The position numbers and the translations under genes were made by a program. Shown here one piece after another: positions 53,788 to 62,290 of a stretch of DNA of 64,000 nt; position 1 is the first letter of the stretch, and each line of letters starts with the position of its first letter. The stretch is from positions 1 to 64,000 of the forward strand of contig CAZTHK010000019.1 in the NCBI GenBank assembly GCA_964613215.1. The letters are read 5' to 3'. Below the pieces are notes generated by a model that made no database searches, was not told the DNA's origin, and saw only the letters and a program-made list of their open reading frames with translations. This stretch comes from CAZTHK01 sp964613215. Lineage in GTDB: Bacteria; Krumholzibacteriota; Krumholzibacteriia; Krumholzibacteriales; CAZTHK01.

Positions 53788-53815
53788 TTGACAAAATATG
53801 ACATATGTGTAACAA
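53788..53815 (+). promoter_or_regulatory. Putative promoter of RiPP cluster 2
   Basis: TTGACA (53788-53793) and TAACAA (53810-53815) are 16 bases apart, about 120 bases before the precursor ATG. The -10 context TGTAACA is shared with the cluster 1 promoter at 34159-34165. Confidence 0.45.
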
Positions 53816-53937
53816 TGGCTGACAAATACGGAAGTGGGAAGGGACCTTCGGGCCTGACCCATTGTTACCGGCAGGGGGCTTTACAACCGCGGCTACGCAC
53901 CACTTAAAATGCCAATAGGGAAGGGAGGTGAAGATAT

Positions 53938-54075
53938 ATGAATCTTGATATGCACGATGTAATGGTTGGCGGAACCATGGAGAAGGAAGCGATAGACGGA
54001 GCTATCACAGCTACTGAAATAACCGTCTGTCTGATCGGCGGGGCCTGCTATTCGACCCGCTGCTGGACGACATAA
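53938..54075 (+). CDS. Lanthipeptide-like precursor peptide (cluster 2)
   Basis: This 45-residue frame starts at ATG 53938 with GGGAGGTGAAG just upstream, nearly the same ribosome site as the cluster 1 precursor. It reads MNLDMHDVMVGG, then an eight-to-nine-residue insert absent from cluster 1, then ITATEITVCLIGG (residues 23-35) and the short end ACYSTRCWTT (36-45). The end offers Cys37 and Cys42 as thioether donors and Ser39, Thr40, Thr44 and Thr45 as dehydration sites. The IGG before it looks like a double-glycine cleavage site, although no C39 protease is seen nearby. Lyase, kinase and LanC genes follow on the same strand. Core boundary and ring pattern are inferred. Confidence 0.82.
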   Translation: MNLDMHDVMVGGTMEKEAIDGAITATEITVCLIGGACYSTRCWTT

Positions 54076-54389
54076 TTGCTGTTTAAATTTTATAACCGGC
54101 CGTTTTTGGACCACAGTCGTTTTGCTTAAACCGGAACAGAGGGAATCGGAAGAGAACTATGCAAGGTTTTATCCCTCAAAAATGTTCGATTTCCTCTGTG
54201 TCTTGGACCTGTCCGCGGCCGGCAGCTGATTCAAACAAATTTTCGTGCGGAGTGGGGGAACGCGGTTGTGGATGCCCCCTTTTGACTATAAAGAGACGGG
54301 TTCCCCCCGGCAGTGAATTTAATCGATTTGTATAATCCCCGGATACACCATGGTGTCACGGCCCTGGAGCCTCCCGAGGAATTAATTTT
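54076..54389. other. Spacer between precursor and lyase genes, cluster 2
   Basis: No gene and no strong hairpin are seen. A spacer of similar length follows the cluster 1 precursor, so the same transcript layout is kept in both clusters. Confidence 0.5.
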
Positions 54390-55616
54390 ATGCTCGACAG
54401 AATCTACCGCTTCAACCCGGCTTACAGGCTGACGCCTTATAGCGATCTTCCTGAAAGGTATCAGAAGAAATTTGCGCCCCTGGTAAAAGATGGCAGGTAT
54501 CACTCCTTCCTTCATGCTCCCAGGGAAACCGGGCTTACCATCAAGGCGGTGACCAGGGACCTGGCTGATCTGCTTGGCAGGCTCAGAGAGCCCGGCAGCC
54601 TGAATGCCCTGTTCAGGGAACTGGGAGAGAGGATAGATGAGGAGAAGAGAAAGTTCTTTTTCAGGCTGGTGATAGATGGTGTGCTGGAGGTGAAGAAGGG
54701 GGATAGTTTCATATCCGGTGTGGAGGGGGTAAATTCCATCCTTCCCTCCGGCCGGTCATCCCCGGCGGAATATTCCGGAGAAGCAGAGGGGGAGATTCAG
54801 AAGCTTTCTGCAGAGGGGATCAGCTTTGCTGTGAATTCGGCGCTGACCAGGCCCCAGGATCTGTCCATACTGCTGTACAACTTCAACTGCATTCCCATGT
54901 ACAGAACCTGGAGGGAGAGATTCCCCGGCGAGGATGACATTCTCCGGTTCCTGGGGCTGAGGGAGGATCACACCTGGCCGGGTATGCCCCCGGATATCAG
55001 CCCCCGCAGGCCGAAAGAGGGGAGCAGCACAGACAAGCTGGCATACTATGAAAACTGGATTTCATGGAAGTTTACCCGGGGCAGGGAGAGGGATAAGCTC
55101 AACTACAAGGTATACTTAAGCCCTGTTCCGGCAGACCTTCCCCGGGTCTTTGAGCTGGCAAGGGAGGAGATTGTCCGGCGGGATGTGTGTTTCATGAAGG
55201 TGGGGCGCCGCAGAAACAACCTGCTTCGCCCCGATAAGCTGGTGGTCTATTTTCAGGATTACCGGGAGGCGTCAGATTTTGCCGGCGGGATGGTTGACAG
55301 AACGGCTGGGTATACTGCTCAGGGGGTGCCGTTCTCCTATCAGATCGACAGGGATAATCCCCTGGTCTCGATGGGGGTGGATCCTCCCAGAAGGATGAGC
55401 GAGAATATCAGCTGGAGGCTGTATGTAACCAATAAGCTGGCCATGGCGGTTCATGGAGCCCGGCGGGAGGAAGCCGGTGATATAGATGGATATATACGTG
55501 ATTATATGAGGATTGCAGGGGTGGACAGCGGCAGCTGGGGTCCCCTGGACGGCAACTGGGAGATGGAGTTCTCACAGGTGGAAGAGCTGGAGAAGGATGA
55601 AAGAAAAGAAAGATAA
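54390..55616 (+). CDS. HopA1-like lyase for lanthipeptide maturation (cluster 2)
   Basis: The 408-residue paralogue of the 34792 product starts at ATG 54390 with GAGGA upstream. The C-terminal part carries NYKVYLSPVPADLPRVFELA, then LLRPDKLVVYFQDYREAS and SMGVDPPRRM, the HopA1-like pattern found in phosphothreonine-lyase partners of lanthipeptide kinases. The N-terminal region (RKFFFRLVIDGVLEVKKGDS) again resembles a winged-helix leader-binding unit. Its end overlaps the kinase gene. The inferred role is elimination of phosphate from phosphorylated Ser/Thr to give dehydroamino acids. Confidence 0.75.
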   Translation: MLDRIYRFNPAYRLTPYSDLPERYQKKFAPLVKDGRYHSFLHAPRETGLTIKAVTRDLADLLGRLREPGSLNALFRELGERIDEEKRKFFFRLVIDGVLEVKKGDSFISGVEGVNSILPSGRSSPAEYSGEAEGEIQKLSAEGISFAVNSALTRPQDLSILLYNFNCIPMYRTWRERFPGEDDILRFLGLREDHTWPGMPPDISPRRPKEGSSTDKLAYYENWISWKFTRGRERDKLNYKVYLSPVPADLPRVFELAREEIVRRDVCFMKVGRRRNNLLRPDKLVVYFQDYREASDFAGGMVDRTAGYTAQGVPFSYQIDRDNPLVSMGVDPPRRMSENISWRLYVTNKLAMAVHGARREEAGDIDGYIRDYMRIAGVDSGSWGPLDGNWEMEFSQVEELEKDERKER

Positions 55617-56859
55617 TATGGAGAAGAGGGATAAGCTGGAGCAGCTTAGCCGGAGGAAGCGCCTGCCCCGCGATCTGGTGATCACACCGGTGGAGGAGCT
55701 GCCTCCCGGGATGCTGGAGGCAATATACCCCGATGGTAACTATCCGGAGGGTTACTATGGTGTTCAGCGGGAGAAGGTAAGGGCCCTGCCCAAGATCGTA
55801 GCTGGCGATGTGGTGGAGGTCCTGAGGGCCTTCGGAGAAGATGGCGCCCTGTATGAGGATGTTCTGGTGCATTTTGTGGAGTTGAGGGGACTGGACTATG
55901 ACGAGCTGGACAGGGATATGAGAAAACTCTTCTTCTCCCTGCTTCACGCCAGCTTTCTGGTGGATGGGGAATGGGGTGAGGATACCTCGGCGGATGCGGT
56001 CACCCCCAGTTTCGGGAGGGGAGATACCTGGCTGCACTACCGGATAGTGGAGAATATCAACTGTGTGGTGGATTCCGAGATATACAGGGTGGAGGATGAA
56101 GAGACCGGCCGGCCCGGAGCCCTGAAGATAACCCAGGACAGGTTCCCCAATCCGGATATGAAGAGGGAAATCCGGAGAAGGCTGCGGCACGAGTTCGGGG
56201 TGATAGAGGAGATAGATCATCCCAATGTGATAAAGGTATGGGAGCAGGGAGAACACCGGCAGCGGGTATACGGGGTGCTGGACTGGGTGGAGGGTCCCAA
56301 TGTGGGAACCTATGCGGTAAGAAACAGGGATGCCCTCAAGGACAGCGACCTGGTGAAGCTGTTGCTGGAATGCGGGGAGGCCCTGGGAGCGGTGCACCGG
56401 GCCGGGTATCTCCACGGGGATGTTCACTCCGGCAACTTTCTGCTTAGAGATGGCGGTGTGTGCCTGCTGGATTTCGGGCTGGCCCGGCCCATTGATATAC
56501 CGGAGGGAGAGGAATGGAAGTATCCGGAGGGTGGTGTGCTGATGTTTACCCCTCCGGAGTACGTCAGGAGGAAGTTTGAGAAGACCAGGGGGATGACCGG
56601 GAGTGTGGCCGGGGAGGTATACTCCTTCGGGGTGATAATGTTTGCCCTGCTGACCAGGCGGTATCCCTATCAGTGGAAATCCTACCGGGAGGAGTACATG
56701 AAGGTCATTCTGAAACAGCCACACCTCACATTCGCCGATTGCGGAAGAGAGCCCTGGCCTCCGGTGGAGAGAATCATCGACAGGACACTGTCCAAGAAGA
56801 AGAAGGACAGATACCAGTCCATGGATGAGCTTCTGGATAATTTAAAAAAAATTCTTTAA
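55597..56859 (+). CDS. Ser/Thr protein kinase of the lanthipeptide cluster
   Basis: The product of about 420 residues has an N-terminal 145-residue part and a C-terminal kinase domain. The kinase part shows GALKI (ATP-anchoring Lys) and RHEFGVIEEIDHPNVIKVWE (alpha-C Glu). The catalytic loop is LHGDVHSGNFLL and the metal-binding DFG is LLDFGLARP; PPEYV and GEVYSFGVIMFALL follow. HRD is replaced by HGD, as in RIO/APH-like kinases, but the Asp and Asn are kept. The N-terminal segment (DMRKLFFSLLHASFLVDGEW) resembles that of the lyases. ATG 55597 has GGAG upstream and overlaps the lyase gene; ATG 55618 is the alternative. The proposed role is phosphorylation of precursor Ser/Thr. It is the only such kinase in the window. 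Confidence 0.85.
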   Translation: MKEKKDNMEKRDKLEQLSRRKRLPRDLVITPVEELPPGMLEAIYPDGNYPEGYYGVQREKVRALPKIVAGDVVEVLRAFGEDGALYEDVLVHFVELRGLDYDELDRDMRKLFFSLLHASFLVDGEWGEDTSADAVTPSFGRGDTWLHYRIVENINCVVDSEIYRVEDEETGRPGALKITQDRFPNPDMKREIRRRLRHEFGVIEEIDHPNVIKVWEQGEHRQRVYGVLDWVEGPNVGTYAVRNRDALKDSDLVKLLLECGEALGAVHRAGYLHGDVHSGNFLLRDGGVCLLDFGLARPIDIPEGEEWKYPEGGVLMFTPPEYVRRKFEKTRGMTGSVAGEVYSFGVIMFALLTRRYPYQWKSYREEYMKVILKQPHLTFADCGREPWPPVERIIDRTLSKKKKDRYQSMDELLDNLKKIL

Positions 56860-56895
56860 CCCGGAATTCGTATCTATCTGCAGGGATGATGAATA

Positions 56896-58026
56896 TTGGA
56901 GAAAATTAATTATATAGGAGAGGCGGAGGAGAGACTGGATGATATCTCCAGGCTATCCTACCAGAAGATGTGTATGATTCATACTCCCCCTCACCGGGCT
57001 CTGTACGGCGGTGGAGCGGGAATAGCCTACGCATTCTGGAGGGCTGCCTGCATACTGGAGAAACCAAGGTGGCTGCAGTACTCCAGGCTGTGGATCGATC
57101 ATGTCATGGCCGCGCCTCAGGATCAGCGGGAGGTGGATATTCCGGAGAGCTCTCACGGGCCGCTGGAGTATGAGATAGAGGATTCCCTCTACTGGGGTGA
57201 CCGGGGAATATCACTTGTTAGGGCTCTTATAGCCTACTCTGAGGATGATGCCCCCATGTTCGAAAGGGCTCTTGAATCCTATATGGAGCCGGAACAGAGG
57301 AGAGTAGAGCAGCAGGAGTTGATGCAGGGTATAGGGGGTAGGTTGCTGGGAACTGCCCTTCTGCTGGATGAGACCGGGGAGGAAAAACTAAAACCCCATG
57401 GCGATAAGCTGGCGGAGGAACTGCTGGCCACTGCAGGTTCCGGAAATGGCTCAATTCCATGGAAGGACAACCACCTTCTGGGGATGGCCCATGGAAGGGC
57501 GGGTAATTACTTCGCCCTGCTCAACTGGGCCGGGGTGACAGGATTTTCCCTGCCGGACTGGTTCTTCCGGGGGCTGGAGGAGTATGCCCGTTCAGGGAGG
57601 AAGAGGAGAGAGGGTATCAGCTGGCCCATAGATGAGAGGGATGAGGGGAAATACATGGATTCCTGGTGCAACGGAGCGCCGGGGCTTATTCTGCTGTGGA
57701 ATCTTGCCTGCCGGCACACCGGAGATCCCCTCTATCTGGACACAGCCAGGGAGGCCGCCCGGTATGTGGTCAATATCAGGGATCCCCTGATCGGGTATCT
57801 GTGCTGCGGTGCGGCGGGGGTGGTCTACAGCATGCTGAATATGCACCGCAATGATCCCGGAGGTCCCTGGCTGGATCATGCCGGTCATCTTCTGGAGGCG
57901 GCATTGGAGGGAAGGATGAGTCAGGATGGCAGAATCAGCCTCTTCCTGGGTTCTGCCGGGATAGCCTGCCTGCTTGTCGATATGGAGGATCCGGGAAGGG
58001 CCAGAATGCCTGCAGTGGAAATCTAA
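56896..58026 (+). CDS. Stand-alone LanC-like cyclase (cluster 2)
   Basis: The 376-residue protein has LGMAHGRAGNYFALL, DSWCNGAPGLILLW and YLCCGAAGVVYSML, the three LanC fingerprints with a CCG rather than CHG zinc motif. It begins at TTG 56896, 36 bases after the kinase stop, and completes the lyase-kinase-cyclase operon. The paralogue in cluster 1 shares PPHRxL and PRWL near the N-terminus. The expected role is thioether ring formation. Confidence 0.86.
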   Translation: MEKINYIGEAEERLDDISRLSYQKMCMIHTPPHRALYGGGAGIAYAFWRAACILEKPRWLQYSRLWIDHVMAAPQDQREVDIPESSHGPLEYEIEDSLYWGDRGISLVRALIAYSEDDAPMFERALESYMEPEQRRVEQQELMQGIGGRLLGTALLLDETGEEKLKPHGDKLAEELLATAGSGNGSIPWKDNHLLGMAHGRAGNYFALLNWAGVTGFSLPDWFFRGLEEYARSGRKRREGISWPIDERDEGKYMDSWCNGAPGLILLWNLACRHTGDPLYLDTAREAARYVVNIRDPLIGYLCCGAAGVVYSMLNMHRNDPGGPWLDHAGHLLEAALEGRMSQDGRISLFLGSAGIACLLVDMEDPGRARMPAVEI

Positions 58027-58154
58027 AAGGGGAGATTCCGATCAGAATCATCCAAATGATGCCTTCAGCAGGGAATAAAGCTTATACCTGCAATTAGATG
58101 ACTGCCCCGCTTGAATTCTCTTCCCGTCCGATAATGTATATTTATCCTGCAATT

Positions 58155-58874
58155 TTAATCCGGTTCTATTCTGCCGGATTTGAAAGCCCGGTGTATCGCC
58201 ACCGCACCCAGTGTCATTCTGCGGAAGGTTACATCCCTGAAACCTGCTTCAGTCATTATGGATGCAAGCTCCCGGGGAGGATAGAAGCTGGTGATAGTGC
58301 GCGAGAGGTAACGGTATGCCGGGCCGTATCCGGATATTATTCTTCCTGTGGGGGCCACATAAAGCCTGACCATCACATGGTAGAGCCACCTTATAAAAGG
58401 TGAGGGGGGCTGAGAAGTCTCCAGGTTTACAAACATGCCGCCGGGTTTGAGAACACGGAGGAACTCTCTGAAGGTGTCAGTCAGAACTTTTCTGCTCAGA
58501 TTTATATTACGGGTGGAAAAAGAAATAGTGAGCAGATCGAAAGTGTTATCAGGGAAGGGAAGCTTCCTGACATCTCCTGCTATGAATCTGATATCGCCTG
58601 TTTCAGGGTAACCAAGAGCGGTTTTTACCATAGGAATTGTAAAATCCAGAGCATAGATCTCCTTTTTCCCGGGTGCCCTTTCTTTCAGATTTGCAGCCAT
58701 ATCGCCGGTTCCGCTGCAGAGGTCGAGCCATCTGCCCTCACCGGCCTCTGCTGCAACAGCGGCGGCCCTTCTTCTCCATAACCTGTCCAGACCGAATGTA
58801 AGTAAGGTATTGACCAGCCGGTATGATCTGTGAACCCTGGCGAATATATTCCGGATTGCATCTGAATCTGGCAT
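58155..58874 (-). CDS. ubiE: Demethylmenaquinone/ubiquinone methyltransferase UbiE/MenG-like
   Basis: This SAM-dependent enzyme C-methylates the quinone ring in menaquinone or ubiquinone synthesis. The 239-residue protein begins with the UbiE signature IRNIFARVHRSYRLVNTLLT, has the SAM motif WLDLCSGTGDMAANL, and later ISFSTRNINLSRKVLTDTFR and LKPGGMFVNLETSQP. The family's usual GLRN is replaced here by FSTRNI. It converges with the RiPP cluster. Length is standard. Confidence 0.88.
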   Translation of the reverse strand: MPDSDAIRNIFARVHRSYRLVNTLLTFGLDRLWRRRAAAVAAEAGEGRWLDLCSGTGDMAANLKERAPGKKEIYALDFTIPMVKTALGYPETGDIRFIAGDVRKLPFPDNTFDLLTISFSTRNINLSRKVLTDTFREFLRVLKPGGMFVNLETSQPPSPFIRWLYHVMVRLYVAPTGRIISGYGPAYRYLSRTITSFYPPRELASIMTEAGFRDVTFRRMTLGAVAIHRAFKSGRIEPD

Positions 58875-59432
58875 ATCAGCAATCCAAACTCTTCAGGAAG
58901 CAAAAAATTATCATTTGGCTCGGCTCTGGCATTTTCCCGATCCGGTTAAAGAAGACTTTATCCTCTGGAAATATAATATTACATTTTAGCCTGAAATGAA
59001 GCCTTAAAAGATAATCAAAGAGCGGCATCTTCTCTTTATCGGAAATGATTATATCTGTAATAACAGGTTGAAATATCCGGGCTGGTTTCAGCAGCCGTGT
59101 CAGATTTTGAAAAAAACCGGACTGTTTCCAACCGTTGGAGAGGAGATTCAATATCAATTCCGGTACCAGCGGTGGAACCAGTCAGTAAAAAAATCAGCAT
59201 AAATCTTAAAGATTTTGCGGCAACATCTATAAAGCCGGACGTTAAACGACATTGGTTAACATAATATCAGTTCCGACGTCGGAACTGGAAAAAAGTCAGT
59301 TGATGAATTCAGCTGAGAAATCTTTGTTGATTATTTATTAATTGTCAGGATTTTTGCTGATTGAAACGGAAAGATTAAATATAATTTCCCGGGCAGAAGA
59401 TTATTCGGTAGAGAGTCAGGAGGAGAGAAGAG
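58875..59432. other. Spacer between ubiE and the AIM24-family gene
   Basis: Divergent promoters are expected here. An unassigned minus-strand frame (58876-59157, 93 residues) has no ribosome site or known similarity and is not counted. A 20-bp perfect palindrome lies near the AIM24 side. Confidence 0.5.
59268..59287. promoter_or_regulatory. 20-bp perfect palindrome, operator candidate
   Basis: CAGTTCCGACGTCGGAACTG is its own reverse complement with no spacer, 145 bases before the AIM24-family start. Such palindromes usually bind dimeric repressors. Confidence 0.55.
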
Positions 59433-60224
59433 ATGAAAAGCCATGAAGTGGATTATGAGATTATTGGTGATGATATGCAGATAGTCGAGATCGAGCTGGA
59501 CCCCGGAGAGACAGTGATCGCTGAGGCCGGGGCCATGAGCTACATGGAGGAGGGGACAGGGTTCGAGGCCAGAATGGGGGATGGTTCGAAGATGAGAGAG
59601 GGTATGTTCGACAAGCTGCTGGGAGCGGGCAAGAGGATGCTTACAGGGGAGTCGATCTTTATGACTCACTTTACCAACAATGGAAAGGGCAAGAAGAGGG
59701 TGGCCTTTGCCGCTCCATATCCGGGAAAGATCATCGCCCTTGACCTTTCGGAAATGGGTAATGAGATAATATGCCAGAAGGATGCTTTTCTCTGTGCGGC
59801 TCTGGGCACGCAGGTTGATATTGCCCTGGCCAAACGCCTGGGCGCAGGTTTCTTCGGCGGGGAGGGCTTCATTCTGCAGAGGCTGCGCGGCGACGGGAAG
59901 GTTTTCATTCATGTGGGCGGTACGGTGGTAAAGAAGGAGCTGGACGGGGAAATCCTCCATGTTGATACCGGCTGCCTGGCAGCATTCACCGGCGGTATAG
60001 ATTATAACATAAAGAGAGCGGGCAACCTCAAATCGATGATATTCGGAGGGGAAGGTATCTTCCTGGCTACCCTCCGGGGCAGGGGAACGGTATATCTTCA
60101 GAGCCTGCCCTTCTCCAGGATGGCCGACCGGATACTGAGACACGCACCCTCCAGGGGAGGCAAGCGCAGGGGTGAGGGTTCGGTGCTGGGGGCGCTGGGA
60201 GACATCATAGATGGCGACCGGTAG
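59433..60224 (+). CDS. TIGR00266/AIM24-family protein
   Basis: The 263-residue protein matches the AIM24/TIGR00266 family of beta-barrel-like proteins with unknown molecular function. Segments include ELDPGETVIAEAGAMSYMEE, then FGGEGFILQRLRGDGKVFIH and GEGIFLATLRGRGTVYLQSL near the end, with Gly-rich repeats typical of the fold. GGAGGAGA precedes the ATG. It has no signal peptide. A perfect palindrome upstream may control it. Confidence 0.85.
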   Translation: MKSHEVDYEIIGDDMQIVEIELDPGETVIAEAGAMSYMEEGTGFEARMGDGSKMREGMFDKLLGAGKRMLTGESIFMTHFTNNGKGKKRVAFAAPYPGKIIALDLSEMGNEIICQKDAFLCAALGTQVDIALAKRLGAGFFGGEGFILQRLRGDGKVFIHVGGTVVKKELDGEILHVDTGCLAAFTGGIDYNIKRAGNLKSMIFGGEGIFLATLRGRGTVYLQSLPFSRMADRILRHAPSRGGKRRGEGSVLGALGDIIDGDR

Positions 60225-60376
60225 AATTATTCTATTCCCGGGTTCCGTGATGTTGTTTTTCTTCTTCTGGTATGATTGAGAGAAAGGGACAGAATATCCT
60301 TTTCTTCTGGCATCTTGATGCCATAGATCGATTATAGCCTGAATCCCGGTAATTGCCGATACCCGGTGGCCGGATT

Positions 60377-61987
60377 TTAGAATTTTTCATCATACCTTGT
60401 CCACAGCAGGTCGCCCAGTTCCCAGGCCTTCTCTACCACCCTGTTTCCCTGTTCCACAGTATATTCTGTCAGGAAGCGACGGCGTTCGTTAGAATCCTTA
60501 ATATCCACTGCTCTCCTTTCGAACTCCTCCTGGCCGTCCAGCAGTTCCTTCTGGATTGGATCCAGAACCTCCCTTACATCGTAGCGCATATCTCCCCACC
60601 GCTGGGCGGTCAGGGTGCCCAGGCGGTTGAATGCCCACCAGGCTGAATTCCGGGTGTATCCATCCGGCCTTCCCGGTGTCTTGTACGGTTCGGCAATATC
60701 GCTTACTCCGCAGTAAACGGGAATGTATACCGAGGTTGCTATATTGTCCATGGCCAGCCAGACTACTCCTCCCACCTCATCGGGCAGCCAGCTGCGTGAC
60801 TGTATGATGGTTCCGTACATGGTGTACCAGCGGGCGATGGTCCGCTCGCCCAGAAACCTGATATCTCCCTCATCGGATACATGGAACCATCCTCCCCGCA
60901 CATTGTCTATCTCCAGCTGGTCGTAGGGCATGAAGGGATTGGCCAGAGGCGAGACGACCTCTTCGCCCTCCTCATTGGTGGTAGTGATGGTTCTGGTCAT
61001 ATCGTAGGGGGTGCCCTCGTAGTAATCCTGAAACACCTCGATGATATCCTGGATTGATACCTTCTCATCAGGTTTGACCGAGAAGGGATAGTTTTCGGAA
61101 GTAGGGCTGAAGTTGAGCGATGGAGCCAGCAGGTCGAACACCCTCCACTCCCGCCGCCTTCCCGCAACCGACAGCCTGCTTTCCGGGGCGTATACATAGC
61201 AGAATTCGAACTCTTCACCCTTCTCCCACCAGCCGTTCTCCTCGGCCACCTTGTATATGTTGTCCGATGCCATGAAGTGATCGGGATCGTCGAGGTTTAT
61301 CTCCATGATCCGGCTGGAGTTGGCATTGACAGAAATGTGATCGTCGGGGACCCTCTGAGCTGCCCACACCGCACCGGTTTTACCCTTGCCCGGACCCACT
61401 ATCTCGAAGTGCCACACCTCGTTTTTATCCGATATGGTCAGGCACTCCCCCGCATCTATCCAGCCGTATTTTCTGGTCAGACGGTCTGCTATCCGGATGG
61501 CCTCTCTGGCGGTGGATGCCCTCTGCATCATAATCTTACAGAGGCGCTGGCAGTCGATCAGGCCCTCTTCGGATTGAAGTTCATCTCTTCCTCCGAAGGT
61601 GGATTCCCCCACTCCCACCTGCTTCTCGTTCATACAGGGGTAGGCGGTGTTGATGTATCCGCAGGTCTCTTCCGCCTGGGGTATTGAACCGATTTTTTCA
61701 TGCCGGTAGGCCGGCATGGCCAGTGAATCCTCATCCACCCTCTTATACATGGTTAACATGGCATCTTTGCCGTGCTTCCCCCCCGGCCTGATATCCATCC
61801 AGGAGCGGGTTCGGTGGCTGTCGTCGGTGTGGGAGGTGATCACCGAACCATCCACGGTGGCATCCCTGCCCGCCGTTATGGTGGTGCATCCATCCGGTAC
61901 ACCTCCCTCCCAGTCGCTTCGGTCCCCGGAGAGAATCATTGCGGGAATAAGTAATGCGGCCAGGGAAACTAACAGAATTTTTCTCAT
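60377..61987 (-). CDS. Secreted C69-family dipeptidase
   Basis: C69 (PepD-like) enzymes are Ntn-hydrolases that cleave dipeptides after self-processing to expose an N-terminal Cys. The 536-residue product starts at ATG 61987 with a signal (MRKILLVSLAALLIPAMILS). Shortly after comes GGVPDGCTTITAGRDATVDG with the likely nucleophile Cys. TSHTDDSHRTRSW and GVGESTFGGRDELQSEEGLI follow, as is typical of the family. The later RLGTLTAQRWGDMRYDVREV is the usual C-terminal helix region. AGGGG precedes the ATG. It may digest peptides in the periplasm. Confidence 0.88.
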   Translation of the reverse strand: MRKILLVSLAALLIPAMILSGDRSDWEGGVPDGCTTITAGRDATVDGSVITSHTDDSHRTRSWMDIRPGGKHGKDAMLTMYKRVDEDSLAMPAYRHEKIGSIPQAEETCGYINTAYPCMNEKQVGVGESTFGGRDELQSEEGLIDCQRLCKIMMQRASTAREAIRIADRLTRKYGWIDAGECLTISDKNEVWHFEIVGPGKGKTGAVWAAQRVPDDHISVNANSSRIMEINLDDPDHFMASDNIYKVAEENGWWEKGEEFEFCYVYAPESRLSVAGRRREWRVFDLLAPSLNFSPTSENYPFSVKPDEKVSIQDIIEVFQDYYEGTPYDMTRTITTTNEEGEEVVSPLANPFMPYDQLEIDNVRGGWFHVSDEGDIRFLGERTIARWYTMYGTIIQSRSWLPDEVGGVVWLAMDNIATSVYIPVYCGVSDIAEPYKTPGRPDGYTRNSAWWAFNRLGTLTAQRWGDMRYDVREVLDPIQKELLDGQEEFERRAVDIKDSNERRRFLTEYTVEQGNRVVEKAWELGDLLWTRYDEKF

Positions 61988-62290
61988 GGATATCACACCC
62001 CTGGTTTTAAGATTCGGGTTCATCGTATTCTGTCAGAACCGGAAGAGCAAGTGGCCGGTCCCGGCAGGTTTTCCTGATACCGCCGGTATGGCAGTGCTCA
62101 ATATATATTATTTTCACGAGAGTTTTGTCAATTCATATAAAAACAAAATCGTTAGCCGTTCTTAAAATAATGGGTCATACAATTTAACCATATCGAATTA
62201 AAAAGATAACATTTTGTGCTGATTTCTGGTTTGTGCAAACCCGGGTTTACAGATTTCTTGCGGCTGTTTACACATTACAATAACTAATCG

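Noticed and set aside
58876..59157. 93-residue minus-strand open frame upstream of ubiE
   Set aside because: TTG start without ribosome site and no similarity; its closeness to ubiE is the only support.
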